Shown here: in pieces, positions 8,314-15,709 of the stretch
How positions within the stretch are numbered: position 1 is the stretch's first letter
Layout: each line of letters begins with the position of its first letter
From: Planctomycetota bacterium
GTDB lineage: Bacteria; Planctomycetota; UBA11346
Length of the DNA: 35,352 nt
Direction of reading: 5' to 3'
Assembly: GCA_007695355.1 (NCBI GenBank)
Contig: REDX01000224.1
Span: 1-35,352, forward strand
Notes under the pieces: generated by a model
What the model saw: the letters and a program-made list of their open reading frames with translations, nothing else
What the model was told of the DNA's origin: nothing
The model's database searches: none
Program-made: the position numbers and the translations under genes

Positions 8314-8342
8314 TTGACTTGTCACTAACACGGGCCTACACT
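8314..8342 (+). promoter_or_regulatory. Sigma-70-like promoter for the Pol I-like / rho operon
   Basis: TTGACT (8314-8319), a 17-nt spacer and TACACT (8337-8342) are close to the TTGACA/TATAAT consensus. The expected start near 8350 would leave a leader of about 130 nt before the ATG at 8483. Confidence 0.5.
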
Positions 8343-8482
8343 TCTGAAGTCGCAGGCGAGGTATTGACCGCTTGTAGACAGCTCCGCCCGACTTCTGCTG
8401 TTTCTTGCCTCGATCTAACCGTGGGCGCGATGTTTTTCATGCTCCCTTTTTTTAAGAGGCCTTAGCGGATTGCCGTTCATCA

Positions 8483-11179
8483 GTGGATGTGCTGGCGGTC
8501 CATTTTCGATTCCCATGCGCCTCCGTGCTGTTTGGAATCATCCCCACCCTCCTTTCATCTCCTGGGAATCACCCCCTGTTGAGCCTTCCTGAGTCGCCAC
8601 CATCACCTATCGCGGTGATCATTGACGGCAATTATTTTGCCCATCGTTTTTATTACGGCCGCTCTGCGCTGAGCGGTCACGATGGTAGCGATGTCGGAAT
8701 GCTCCTGGCCTATGCGCAGTGGCTTTTGGAGTTACGCGCTGATGCGCGCCTTTCGCACCTGGTCTTGGTGCTTGATCACCCGGGGCCGTCCTTTCGGCAT
8801 CAGCTTTATCCGGCATATAAGGCCCAGCGGCCCCCGTCACCGGCGCCGCTCCAGACTCAATTGGCTTGTTTGCCCGCATTGGCTGTAGCCTTGGGGGTGC
8901 CGGTGCTGCAGCGCCCTGGGGTTGAGGCTGATGACGTTATTGCCTCTCTTTGTCGGGCCTTAACGCGTCAGCCTGGGCAGATTTGGCTTGCCACCAGCGA
9001 CAAAGACCTTGATCAATTATTGAGCCCGCAGGTAAGCACCTGGGATCCCTTTCGTGATACCAGGCGTGCGCCTGCCGATCTCTGGCAAGAGCGCGGTATT
9101 ACGCCGCAGCAGGTGCCCGATTGGCTCTGCATGGTTGGCGATAGCGCTGATAATATTCCCGGCATTCGTGGCATCGGCAGTAAGGGGGCGGCGCAGCTGC
9201 TGGGGCAACACGGAAGCCTTGCCGAAGTGCTTGCCCGGGCCAGTTCCTTTACGCCGCGCCGGCAGCAGGCCTGCGCTGAATTTATGCAACGGCAAGAGCT
9301 AATGCAGCGTCTGGTGCGGGTGGTGGATGATCTCTTCTGCGATTCCCATGGTGGGTTTACTATCGACTGGCCTGATGTGCGTCCCGCCCCCTTGGACGCC
9401 GATGGGGCTTGGTTAGATCGGCTGGCCGCCCTTGGTTTGCCCTGTGCGCGCCTGCGCCAGCGCTATCTTAACGCTGAGGCAGCGCCTTCACCTACTGCAT
9501 TCACCACCGTCGAAGAGCTGTCGATCCATGTGCACTCTGGCTGGTGGGGAGTCGCCCTGGCCGCTGACGAGGCAGCGGGAGATGGGTCCCAGATATTGGC
9601 CTTGGTGGGTGAATCCCAGGGGGTTTGTCAGCGGCTTTTGCTGCGGCTGCAGCCGGATCAGGTCGCTGCCTGCCTGGCGGCAGCGCAGGCTCGAGGGGCA
9701 GCCTTGGGTGTTCTTGATGCAGCCGCCTGGCAGGGCGATTGGCGTGCGGTTTTAGTGCCCATGTTAAGCGCATGCTGTCGCAGTGGGCAGTGGCTTTTAG
9801 ACCCCGAGGCGACAAGGCCTGCGCTTCCCGCCCTCGCCCCATTAGCGGCGGCAGAAGCCGCCTTTGCGGACCTGCAACGTCTCCATGCAGCCTTCCGTGA
9901 CCAGGGCTTGGCGGCCTATGCGCAGGACGTTCACTGGCCACAGCAGCACCTACTATGGCGACTAGCGGCTACACAGTTGCCCTGTGCCAGTCCGGTGTGG
10001 GCCCTGGCTTGGCAGGAGTTAGCGGAATGGCAAGGGCAGTTGCGCCGGGATCTTTTCGCCATCGCTGGCCGTCCGCTGGATCTTGATCAGCCGGCTCAGG
10101 TGGCAGATTTCATCTTGCGACGCTGCGATATCTTGCCATCGACGCAATCATCTCTGGTGGTGAACGTAGATGATGCGAGTTTGCAGGCTCTGCGTGGTCA
10201 ACACGAAGTTGTCGAAACGGTGCTGCAAGAGCGGCAGGCGCGGCGCCTGCTGCATGATGCTTGCCCGGCTAGTCCCTTGCCGCCCTGCCGTTTACAAAGA
10301 CATGGTTTGGCCGGAGAGCTTCGTGCTGATAATCCAGTGTGGCAGCACTGGCCCGCCGCCGATGCCATGGGCCGTGGTTTGCGCTCGGCCGTTCGCTGCG
10401 ATGGTGGCAGCGACCGCCTGTTGAGCATGCGCTGTCCCGATGCCGATCTTGCCCTATTGGCAGCACATGCTGGCGATGAACAGCTTAGCGCCCAGTTACG
10501 CGCTGGTGATCCTTGGCGAGCAATGGCCGCCGTAGTCTTAGCGTTGCCGCCGTCGATGGTGGCGCCACGGCATAAGCGACTGGCCCAGGATCTGCACCGC
10601 TGCCTTCTTGAACAACGTCTGCTTGCTCCATTGGCCCAACGCTATTCCCTTGAGATGAATGATGTGGAATCATTCTCTATTCGCCATCGCCAGTGTTATG
10701 CTGGACTTCATGATTGGCTTGGACGCACGGTGCGCGATGCTGCTGCTTGCGGCTGGATAACCCTTCCCAGTGGGCGTCGTCTGCGCGCCTCTCGCAGCGG
10801 CGAGGGCGATTTTGCCGCCTTGTTGCTGCGCCGACGGGTGCTTGCGGCCTGGTCTGGGGCGGTGGTTGACGGCCAGCTGGCCCTGGCCTTGGCCTATGCC
10901 GAGCGCTTTCCGCAAACGAGATTGCTTGCCCTGTGCCCTGGCGAATGGCTGTGGCAGGTGCCAACCCAGCGGATCGATGCCAGCATAACCTGGTTGCAGG
11001 CATGGATGCAGCACTGGGCTCCTCATGCCCGGCCCCAATTCGGCTCAGCTGAAGATTGGGGCCAAGCCAGTGCCGCGGCGCTTTTGCGTCCCGGTCTTCC
11101 TGCGGCTATGCCGCCGGTTTCGGGGCATGCCCCGGCCCTGTCCCTGGCGCGTGGCCAGGAGGCGGCAAGTCCCCTTTAA
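8483..11179 (+). CDS. polA: DNA polymerase I-like protein: intact 5' nuclease, catalytically dead polymerase domain
   Basis: An 898-aa protein with the length and domain order of Pol I. The 5' nuclease (FEN) domain, ~43-285, keeps all expected acidic motifs: IIDGN, GPSFRHQLYPAYKAQR, VEADDVIA, ATSDKDLD and GDSADNIPGIRGIGSKGA. The 3'-5' exonuclease region (~350-420) has lost the D-x-E motif (LAADEA). The polymerase domain (~500-850) is still alignable: 'GDEQL' follows motif A and 'GWITLPSGRRLR' is conserved. The motif A aspartate of DYSQIELR is Arg650. Motif B lacks the K/F/YG pattern. Motif C VHDE reads CPGE (817-821, Asp to Gly). It should therefore be unable to polymerise DNA but may still cleave flaps. 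The first ~40 residues are unlike the family, so a later TTG or GTG start near 8579-8615 is possible. It precedes rho by 22 bp. Confidence 0.85.
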   Translation: MDVLAVHFRFPCASVLFGIIPTLLSSPGNHPLLSLPESPPSPIAVIIDGNYFAHRFYYGRSALSGHDGSDVGMLLAYAQWLLELRADARLSHLVLVLDHPGPSFRHQLYPAYKAQRPPSPAPLQTQLACLPALAVALGVPVLQRPGVEADDVIASLCRALTRQPGQIWLATSDKDLDQLLSPQVSTWDPFRDTRRAPADLWQERGITPQQVPDWLCMVGDSADNIPGIRGIGSKGAAQLLGQHGSLAEVLARASSFTPRRQQACAEFMQRQELMQRLVRVVDDLFCDSHGGFTIDWPDVRPAPLDADGAWLDRLAALGLPCARLRQRYLNAEAAPSPTAFTTVEELSIHVHSGWWGVALAADEAAGDGSQILALVGESQGVCQRLLLRLQPDQVAACLAAAQARGAALGVLDAAAWQGDWRAVLVPMLSACCRSGQWLLDPEATRPALPALAPLAAAEAAFADLQRLHAAFRDQGLAAYAQDVHWPQQHLLWRLAATQLPCASPVWALAWQELAEWQGQLRRDLFAIAGRPLDLDQPAQVADFILRRCDILPSTQSSLVVNVDDASLQALRGQHEVVETVLQERQARRLLHDACPASPLPPCRLQRHGLAGELRADNPVWQHWPAADAMGRGLRSAVRCDGGSDRLLSMRCPDADLALLAAHAGDEQLSAQLRAGDPWRAMAAVVLALPPSMVAPRHKRLAQDLHRCLLEQRLLAPLAQRYSLEMNDVESFSIRHRQCYAGLHDWLGRTVRDAAACGWITLPSGRRLRASRSGEGDFAALLLRRRVLAAWSGAVVDGQLALALAYAERFPQTRLLALCPGEWLWQVPTQRIDASITWLQAWMQHWAPHARPQFGSAEDWGQASAAALLRPGLPAAMPPVSGHAPALSLARGQEAASPL

Positions 11180-11201
11180 TGTTTTGTTTCACCACCCCCG
11201 C

Positions 11202-13415
11202 ATGGATACGTCTATGAGTCAATCGTTTGATGCCCATTCCCACAACAACGGTTCCCCCCACGGCAATGGGGATAATCGCAATCGCCGCCGTCGTCGTCGT
11301 GGCCGCCGCCGTGGTGGCCATGAAGGCGGTGAGGCTCCGGCCTCTACCGCGACTGCTCCCGCTCCCATTGATCTGACGGTGCCGGCTGATAAGACCGTAG
11401 TTATTGGCATTACCGGCGAGCCCGCTGCTGGTAAAAGCGCCCTGGCTCACGAATTCGGCAAATTCGGCGCCGAAGTTATCGATGTTGATGCCGCCGGTCA
11501 CGAGGTCATCGAGCTCCCCAGCGTTAAGAAGAAGTTGGTGGAAGCCTTTGGTGAAGATATTCTCGATGAGAATAACACCATTCAGCGGGGTGCCTTGGCC
11601 GCCCGCGCCTTTGCCTCTGAGGATGCTACTCAGTCATTAAATCAAATCGTTTCCGGACAGTTGAGTCGCCGAATTAAGGCGCAATTGAAGAAGGCTGGAA
11701 ACTTTGTGGTTATCGATGCCGCCCGATTGCACGAGCTTGGGCTTGATGAGGGCACCACTCTCACGGTTTATGTCCGTGCACCGCAAGAGCAGCGAGCCCA
11801 GCGGGTTATGGAGCGGGGCTGGAGCGCAGAGGAGTTGGCCCAGCGCGATGCCGCCCTCGGTGATATCGATGAACGCCGCCTGCGTTGCAAACTTACCGTC
11901 GATAATTCCGGCGAGCCCCAGTTGTTGGAGGCCTACGCGAAAACCATCCTCGCTCGTCAGTTGGGCATTGATCTTACCGCCCGTCAGGCCCTGCGGCGAG
12001 ATGAGAGCGAGGACGAAGATGACGACGGCTACGACGACGATGGCGACGACGATGGCGACGATGGTCAAAGTGTTAATCGCCGTCCGCCGGCCCAGGCTCA
12101 GGCCCCAGTCCAGGCGCCGCGCGAGCCGGTGCGGGCTATACTCAGTGATTACCTCGCTCGCCAGGTCCCGGATCTGCAGCGCGAGGCCGAGAGCATGGGC
12201 GTGCGCGATGTGCGCTGGCTTTCCAAGGATGACCTCATCTGTGAGATTCTGCGCCGGGTTGCCGGCACCCGTCAGGATGACATTTTAGTCGAGGGTTTCA
12301 TCGAATTGGGTCCCAAGGCAGCCAATGGCTATTTGCGCTCCCAGTTGAATGAATATCACACCACGAATACGGATACCTTCATTACCCAGATGCAGCTGCG
12401 CCGTTACGGTCTTAAGGCTGGCATGCACGTTATTGGCACTGCTCGCGCACCGCGTGGCAATGAGCGCTGCCCCCAACTGCTGACGGTAAGCGAGGTGATG
12501 GGTGAAGACGTTAATGCGCAAACCCCGGTGCGGCCTTTCGAGAGTCTCACCCCTTTACATGCCAACCAACGTCTGTTTATGGAATTGCCCAACAACCCAG
12601 ACGAAGTGGCGCTGCGCATTATCGATCTCGTCTGTCCCATCGGCAAGGGTCAGCGCGGTTTGATTGTGGCCCAGCCTAAATGTGGCAAAACGGTGTACCT
12701 GCAAAAAATTGCTAATGCCATTACCACCAATAACCCTGAGTGCATTCTCATGGTGTTGCTGATTGATGAGCGCCCTGAAGAGGTCACCGATATGCAGCGT
12801 TCGGTGAAAGGCGAGGTTATCGCCTCGACCTTCGATATGCCTGCCTCGCGTCATGTCCAAGTGGCCGAAATGGCGATCAGCAAGGCCAAGCGCTTGGTCG
12901 AACGGGGCAAGGATGTGGTGATCCTCCTTGACTCGATCACCCGCCTCGCCCGTGGCTACAATACGGAATCCCCCAGTTCTGGTCGGATTATGTCCGGTGG
13001 CTTAGAGGCCTCCGCCCTGGTCAAGCCCCGGCAGTTTTTTGCCGCCGCCCGTAATATTGAAGATGGTGGCAGTCTCACCATCCTTGCCACCGCCCTGGTG
13101 GATACGGGCTCGGTAATGGACACGGTGATCTTTGAAGAGTTCAAGGGTACCGGCAATATGGAATTAGTGCTGGATCGCCGCCTCGCCAATAAGCGCATCT
13201 TCCCCGCTGTCGATATCGCCCAGAGCTCGACCCGGAAGGACGAGTTGCTGGTGGAGAGCCACGATGAGATGAAGCGCCTGTGGGCGCTGCGTAAATTCCT
13301 GGCTGATCGTAGTCCCCAGGACGCGGTGGATTTCCTCAAGGGCAAATTGCGCAATTATAAGACAAACGTCGAATTCCTGATGCATGTTGATCCGGAAAAG
13401 GCCAGTAGTTGGTGA
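11202..13415 (+). CDS. rho: Transcription termination factor Rho with N-terminal CoaE-like kinase domain
   Basis: A 737-aa protein from ATG 11202 (ATG 11214 is also possible; neither has a clear ribosome site). Residues 1-45 include an Arg/Gly-rich tail. Residues ~64-251 are homologous to dephospho-CoA kinase: Walker A GEPAAGKS (72-79), VIDVDAAGH (~92-100), 'IQRGALAARAF' and LTVDNSGEP. The HP motif and the P-L-L-x-E acceptor motif of true CoaE are replaced (VSGQ, DAARLHE). A highly acidic linker follows (~267-288). From ~311 on there is a full Rho: OB-fold RNA-binding region, Walker A AQPKCGKT (490-497), Walker B VVILLDSITRLARG, Q-loop and R-loop regions. Rho is an RNA helicase hexamer that ends transcription. 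The kinase-like domain may act as a nucleotide or CoA sensor or be an inactive tether; its role is unknown. Confidence 0.93.
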   Translation: MDTSMSQSFDAHSHNNGSPHGNGDNRNRRRRRRGRRRGGHEGGEAPASTATAPAPIDLTVPADKTVVIGITGEPAAGKSALAHEFGKFGAEVIDVDAAGHEVIELPSVKKKLVEAFGEDILDENNTIQRGALAARAFASEDATQSLNQIVSGQLSRRIKAQLKKAGNFVVIDAARLHELGLDEGTTLTVYVRAPQEQRAQRVMERGWSAEELAQRDAALGDIDERRLRCKLTVDNSGEPQLLEAYAKTILARQLGIDLTARQALRRDESEDEDDDGYDDDGDDDGDDGQSVNRRPPAQAQAPVQAPREPVRAILSDYLARQVPDLQREAESMGVRDVRWLSKDDLICEILRRVAGTRQDDILVEGFIELGPKAANGYLRSQLNEYHTTNTDTFITQMQLRRYGLKAGMHVIGTARAPRGNERCPQLLTVSEVMGEDVNAQTPVRPFESLTPLHANQRLFMELPNNPDEVALRIIDLVCPIGKGQRGLIVAQPKCGKTVYLQKIANAITTNNPECILMVLLIDERPEEVTDMQRSVKGEVIASTFDMPASRHVQVAEMAISKAKRLVERGKDVVILLDSITRLARGYNTESPSSGRIMSGGLEASALVKPRQFFAAARNIEDGGSLTILATALVDTGSVMDTVIFEEFKGTGNMELVLDRRLANKRIFPAVDIAQSSTRKDELLVESHDEMKRLWALRKFLADRSPQDAVDFLKGKLRNYKTNVEFLMHVDPEKASSW

Positions 13416-13893
13416 TTTAGGCAGCAAATAAACCGTTGTCCTTTGACGAAGCTTAGGGCAAGCAGCGAAATAACCCAGTAGGGGTGGCCTAGGCCACCCC
13501 TACTGCTTTATAATACATGGTTTATAACGACCAACAGGGCGCAGGGGCCCGTGTTTCTCACCTATGCTGGCCGCCTTTGCTCGCTGGTGATCGGATTTCT
13601 TGCTGCCCCCTTGTAGAAGGTTCGCAGCTAAGGCTTGGGCGCGAAAGGCCTCTCTGAAGAGCCCTTTGCCGTCGAGCGAAAGGCAGTTGGCGGAAAAGAC
13701 CGTCTGCAGCACTGGGTGATTTGGCCCTGCTTAAGCCCAGGCAGCGAGATCCTCTTCCTTCCCGGTAAAAGGGTCTACAGTTTAGGTAGTTGGGATATCC
13801 CCCTGATTCTTCTCGGCTGCTTGCTACACCTGGGATTACCCATGCGGTTGCCATCTACTGAATCTGCCACCATGTATCTGGAGAGATAGATCC
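13416..13893. other. 478-bp intergenic region between rho and glgC
   Basis: Apart from the palindrome at 13476-13505 I see no gene or recognisable RNA. Short frames on both strands lack ribosome sites and familiar motifs. The glgC promoter should lie here, but no hexamer pair stands out; the TATAAT at 13509-13514 has no -35 partner. Confidence 0.5.
13476..13514 (+). terminator. Perfect 30-bp palindrome after rho, likely terminator
   Basis: Bases 13476-13505 are a perfect inverted repeat, CAGTAGGGGTGGCCT followed by its exact reverse complement, starting 60 bp after the rho stop. The following CTTTATAAT is only weakly T-rich, so termination may be inefficient or the hairpin may mainly protect the 3' end of the transcript. 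Confidence 0.55.
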
Positions 13894-15147
13894 ATGCCTT
13901 CGCCGAATACTTCCGTCCTTGCCCTAGTCCTTGCTGGCGGAAAAGGCACCCGGCTTGAACCGCTCACGGGTAACCGTTCCAAGCCCTCGGTACCCTTTGG
14001 CGGTCAGTACCGCATTATTGATTTCGTCTTATCGAACTTAATTAATTCGGGAATTTACAGCATCTATGTGCTGACCATGTTTAAATCCCAAAGTCTCAAC
14101 GAGCACCTGCAAGAAGCCTGGAACTTTGGCAATATTCTGCCGAGTCACTACGTCATTCCCGTACCGGCCCAGCAGCGCACCGGTGAGCACTGGTATCGTG
14201 GCACCGCTGATGCCATCTATCAAAATTTAAACTTGATCGAAGACCGTTATCCCCAGGAGGTTGTGGTCTTCGGTGGTGACCACATTTTTCTCATGGATGT
14301 CAGCCAAATGCTGCATTTTGCGCGGAAAAATGAGGCCGATGCCTGTGTCGCCTGCCTGCCTTTCCCGGTTGAGGAAGCACATCAATTTGGCGTGATCCAG
14401 GTGGATGAAAACTGGCGCATTATCGGCTTTCAAGAGAAGCCGGCCAACCCCACCCCGATCCCCGGGAATCCAGGTATGGCCCTGGTGAGCATGGGTAATT
14501 ACTGGTTCCGCCGAGACTCCTTGCTTGAAAATCTTATGAGCGATGCCGGCAAGGGCGACAGTCACCATGACTTCGGCAAAGATATTTTACCGAGCATGCT
14601 TGCCAGCGGCCAGCGGCTTTTCGCCTATGATTTTACCCGTAACGCCATCCCCGGTTCGAATCCCGAGGCCAATGACGCTTACTGGCGTGATGTCGGCACC
14701 CTCGACGCGTATTTTGACGCGAATATGGACTTGCGGGCAGTGCGCCCAGAACTCGATCTTTATAACCGCGAATGGCCCATCCGTACGGCTGACAGCCATC
14801 TGCCGCCGCCTAAATTTGTCCACAATGTTGAAGGCCGGGTTGGGCAAGCGATTCAATCCATCGTCTGTTCGGGGTCGATTATCTCCGGCGCCTCGGTGAT
14901 CGATTCGGTGATTGGTCGCGAGTGCGTAATCAATTCCTATGCTGAGGTGCGCTCCTGTGTGCTCATGGATGACGTGCATATTGGCCGCGGTGCCCAACTC
15001 AATCGCTGTATTATCGATAAGCATGTGGTGATTCCGCCCGGTGATCGCATTGGCTTTGATCCCCAGCTTGATCGCCAGCGCTTTAGCGTCACCGAAAAGG
15101 GCATTGTGGTGATTGGCAAAAACCAGGTGGTCCAGAAACCGGTCTGA
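13894..15147 (+). CDS. glgC: Glucose-1-phosphate adenylyltransferase GlgC
   Basis: A 417-aa protein of normal GlgC length. The N-terminal nucleotidyltransferase domain shows LVLAGGKGTRLEPLT (~12-26), RSKPSVPFGG (~28-37), WYRGTADAIYQN, VFGGDHIFLMD and FQEKP. The C-terminal left-handed beta-helix shows the repeated 'SIISGASVIDSVIG', 'CVLMDDVHIGRGAQLNRCIIDKHVVIP'. The enzyme makes ADP-glucose from glucose-1-phosphate and ATP, the committed step of bacterial glycogen synthesis, and is usually allosteric. GGAGAG at 13880-13885 is a good ribosome site. It heads a cluster that includes a GH57 branching enzyme 1.4 kb downstream. No glycogen synthase is in the window. Confidence 0.96.
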   Translation: MPSPNTSVLALVLAGGKGTRLEPLTGNRSKPSVPFGGQYRIIDFVLSNLINSGIYSIYVLTMFKSQSLNEHLQEAWNFGNILPSHYVIPVPAQQRTGEHWYRGTADAIYQNLNLIEDRYPQEVVVFGGDHIFLMDVSQMLHFARKNEADACVACLPFPVEEAHQFGVIQVDENWRIIGFQEKPANPTPIPGNPGMALVSMGNYWFRRDSLLENLMSDAGKGDSHHDFGKDILPSMLASGQRLFAYDFTRNAIPGSNPEANDAYWRDVGTLDAYFDANMDLRAVRPELDLYNREWPIRTADSHLPPPKFVHNVEGRVGQAIQSIVCSGSIISGASVIDSVIGRECVINSYAEVRSCVLMDDVHIGRGAQLNRCIIDKHVVIPPGDRIGFDPQLDRQRFSVTEKGIVVIGKNQVVQKPV

Positions 15148-15150
15148 TCC

Positions 15151-15657
15151 ATGAGTTCCCTCCTGCGTCCACCAACTGAACCTGAATTCCTCCCCGAGGG
15201 TTGTTTGCCCTGTGATCGGGTGCGCGAGGACAATGTGGTGGTGCATTCGCTTACCGGCCACGCCCTGCAAGAGTTGGAACGGCACAAGTGGATTGAAAGT
15301 CAAAAGCACGGCCACGATGTCGGTGCTTTCGCCTATCAGCATTGGCTTGATCATTGCTGGAAAGGTTGGACGCGCGCTAAGCTGCTGGAACACCTCTACG
15401 GATGGCGCTGCTGGGGGGCTTTTGATGAAGATGATTTTGGACTCTTTGCGCAATCCACCGTCGATCATCATGTCAGCTCAGAGGTGCTGGAGCAAGTCGC
15501 CGAGATTCTCGCCAATGGCGGGGAAAACCTTGATGTTATCAATTGGGCCGTGGAGGTGAACGCCGACATTGCTGCGATTATGTGGTTGCTTGACCGCATC
15601 GACATTAATGCCAAGCGGCAGCGTTTACTGACCAATCACATTCGTCTGTTTATCTAA
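15151..15657 (+). CDS. Conserved-looking protein of unknown function in glycogen cluster
   Basis: A 168-aa protein, acidic and rich in Trp and His, with no signal peptide or membrane segment. I do not recognise the family. Distinctive stretches are 'RHKWIESQKHGHDVG' (~44-58), 'HCWKGWTRAKLLEHLYGW' (~68-85) and 'FDEDDFGLF' (~91-99). They have the look of a soluble, mostly helical domain with conserved aromatic patches. Its ATG is 3 bp after the glgC stop, so the two are almost certainly co-transcribed and translationally coupled. That places it in ADP-glucose or glycogen metabolism, perhaps as a regulator or scaffold of GlgC. Function is inferred from position only. Confidence 0.75.
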   Translation: MSSLLRPPTEPEFLPEGCLPCDRVREDNVVVHSLTGHALQELERHKWIESQKHGHDVGAFAYQHWLDHCWKGWTRAKLLEHLYGWRCWGAFDEDDFGLFAQSTVDHHVSSEVLEQVAEILANGGENLDVINWAVEVNADIAAIMWLLDRIDINAKRQRLLTNHIRLFI

Positions 15658-15709
15658 ATCCGGGTTTTGCACCCATCCGCCTTTCGTCCTTGAGTTTATG
15701 GAGCATCCA

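Larger units (their letters stand above)
8002..8482. other. 481-bp divergent intergenic region between recJ and the Pol I-like gene
   Basis: No protein-coding frame here looks real and I recognise no structured RNA. It holds the candidate recJ promoter at the left and a good sigma-70-like promoter at 8314-8342 for the rightward gene. A T-rich word, CTTTTTTTAAGAGGCC (about 8447-8462), lies just before the gene. Confidence 0.5.

Noticed and set aside
8483-11179. Pol I-like gene as an ordinary pseudogene or a frameshifted assembly
   Set aside because: The frame is open for the full family length, flanking residues of all polymerase motifs align without gaps, and only the catalytic residues differ; a frameshift would destroy the alignment.
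11025-11201. Upstream ATG at 11025 as the rho start
   Set aside because: It lies 155 bp inside the Pol I-like gene in another frame and adds a peptide unlike any Rho N-terminus.
13509-13514. Perfect TATAAT hexamer as a glgC promoter
   Set aside because: The -35 position falls inside the palindrome with no matching hexamer, and it is almost 400 bp from glgC.
14587-15471. 294-aa minus-strand frame opposite glgC
   Set aside because: Antisense shadow of a clearly conserved GlgC and its coupled downstream gene; no family features or ribosome site.
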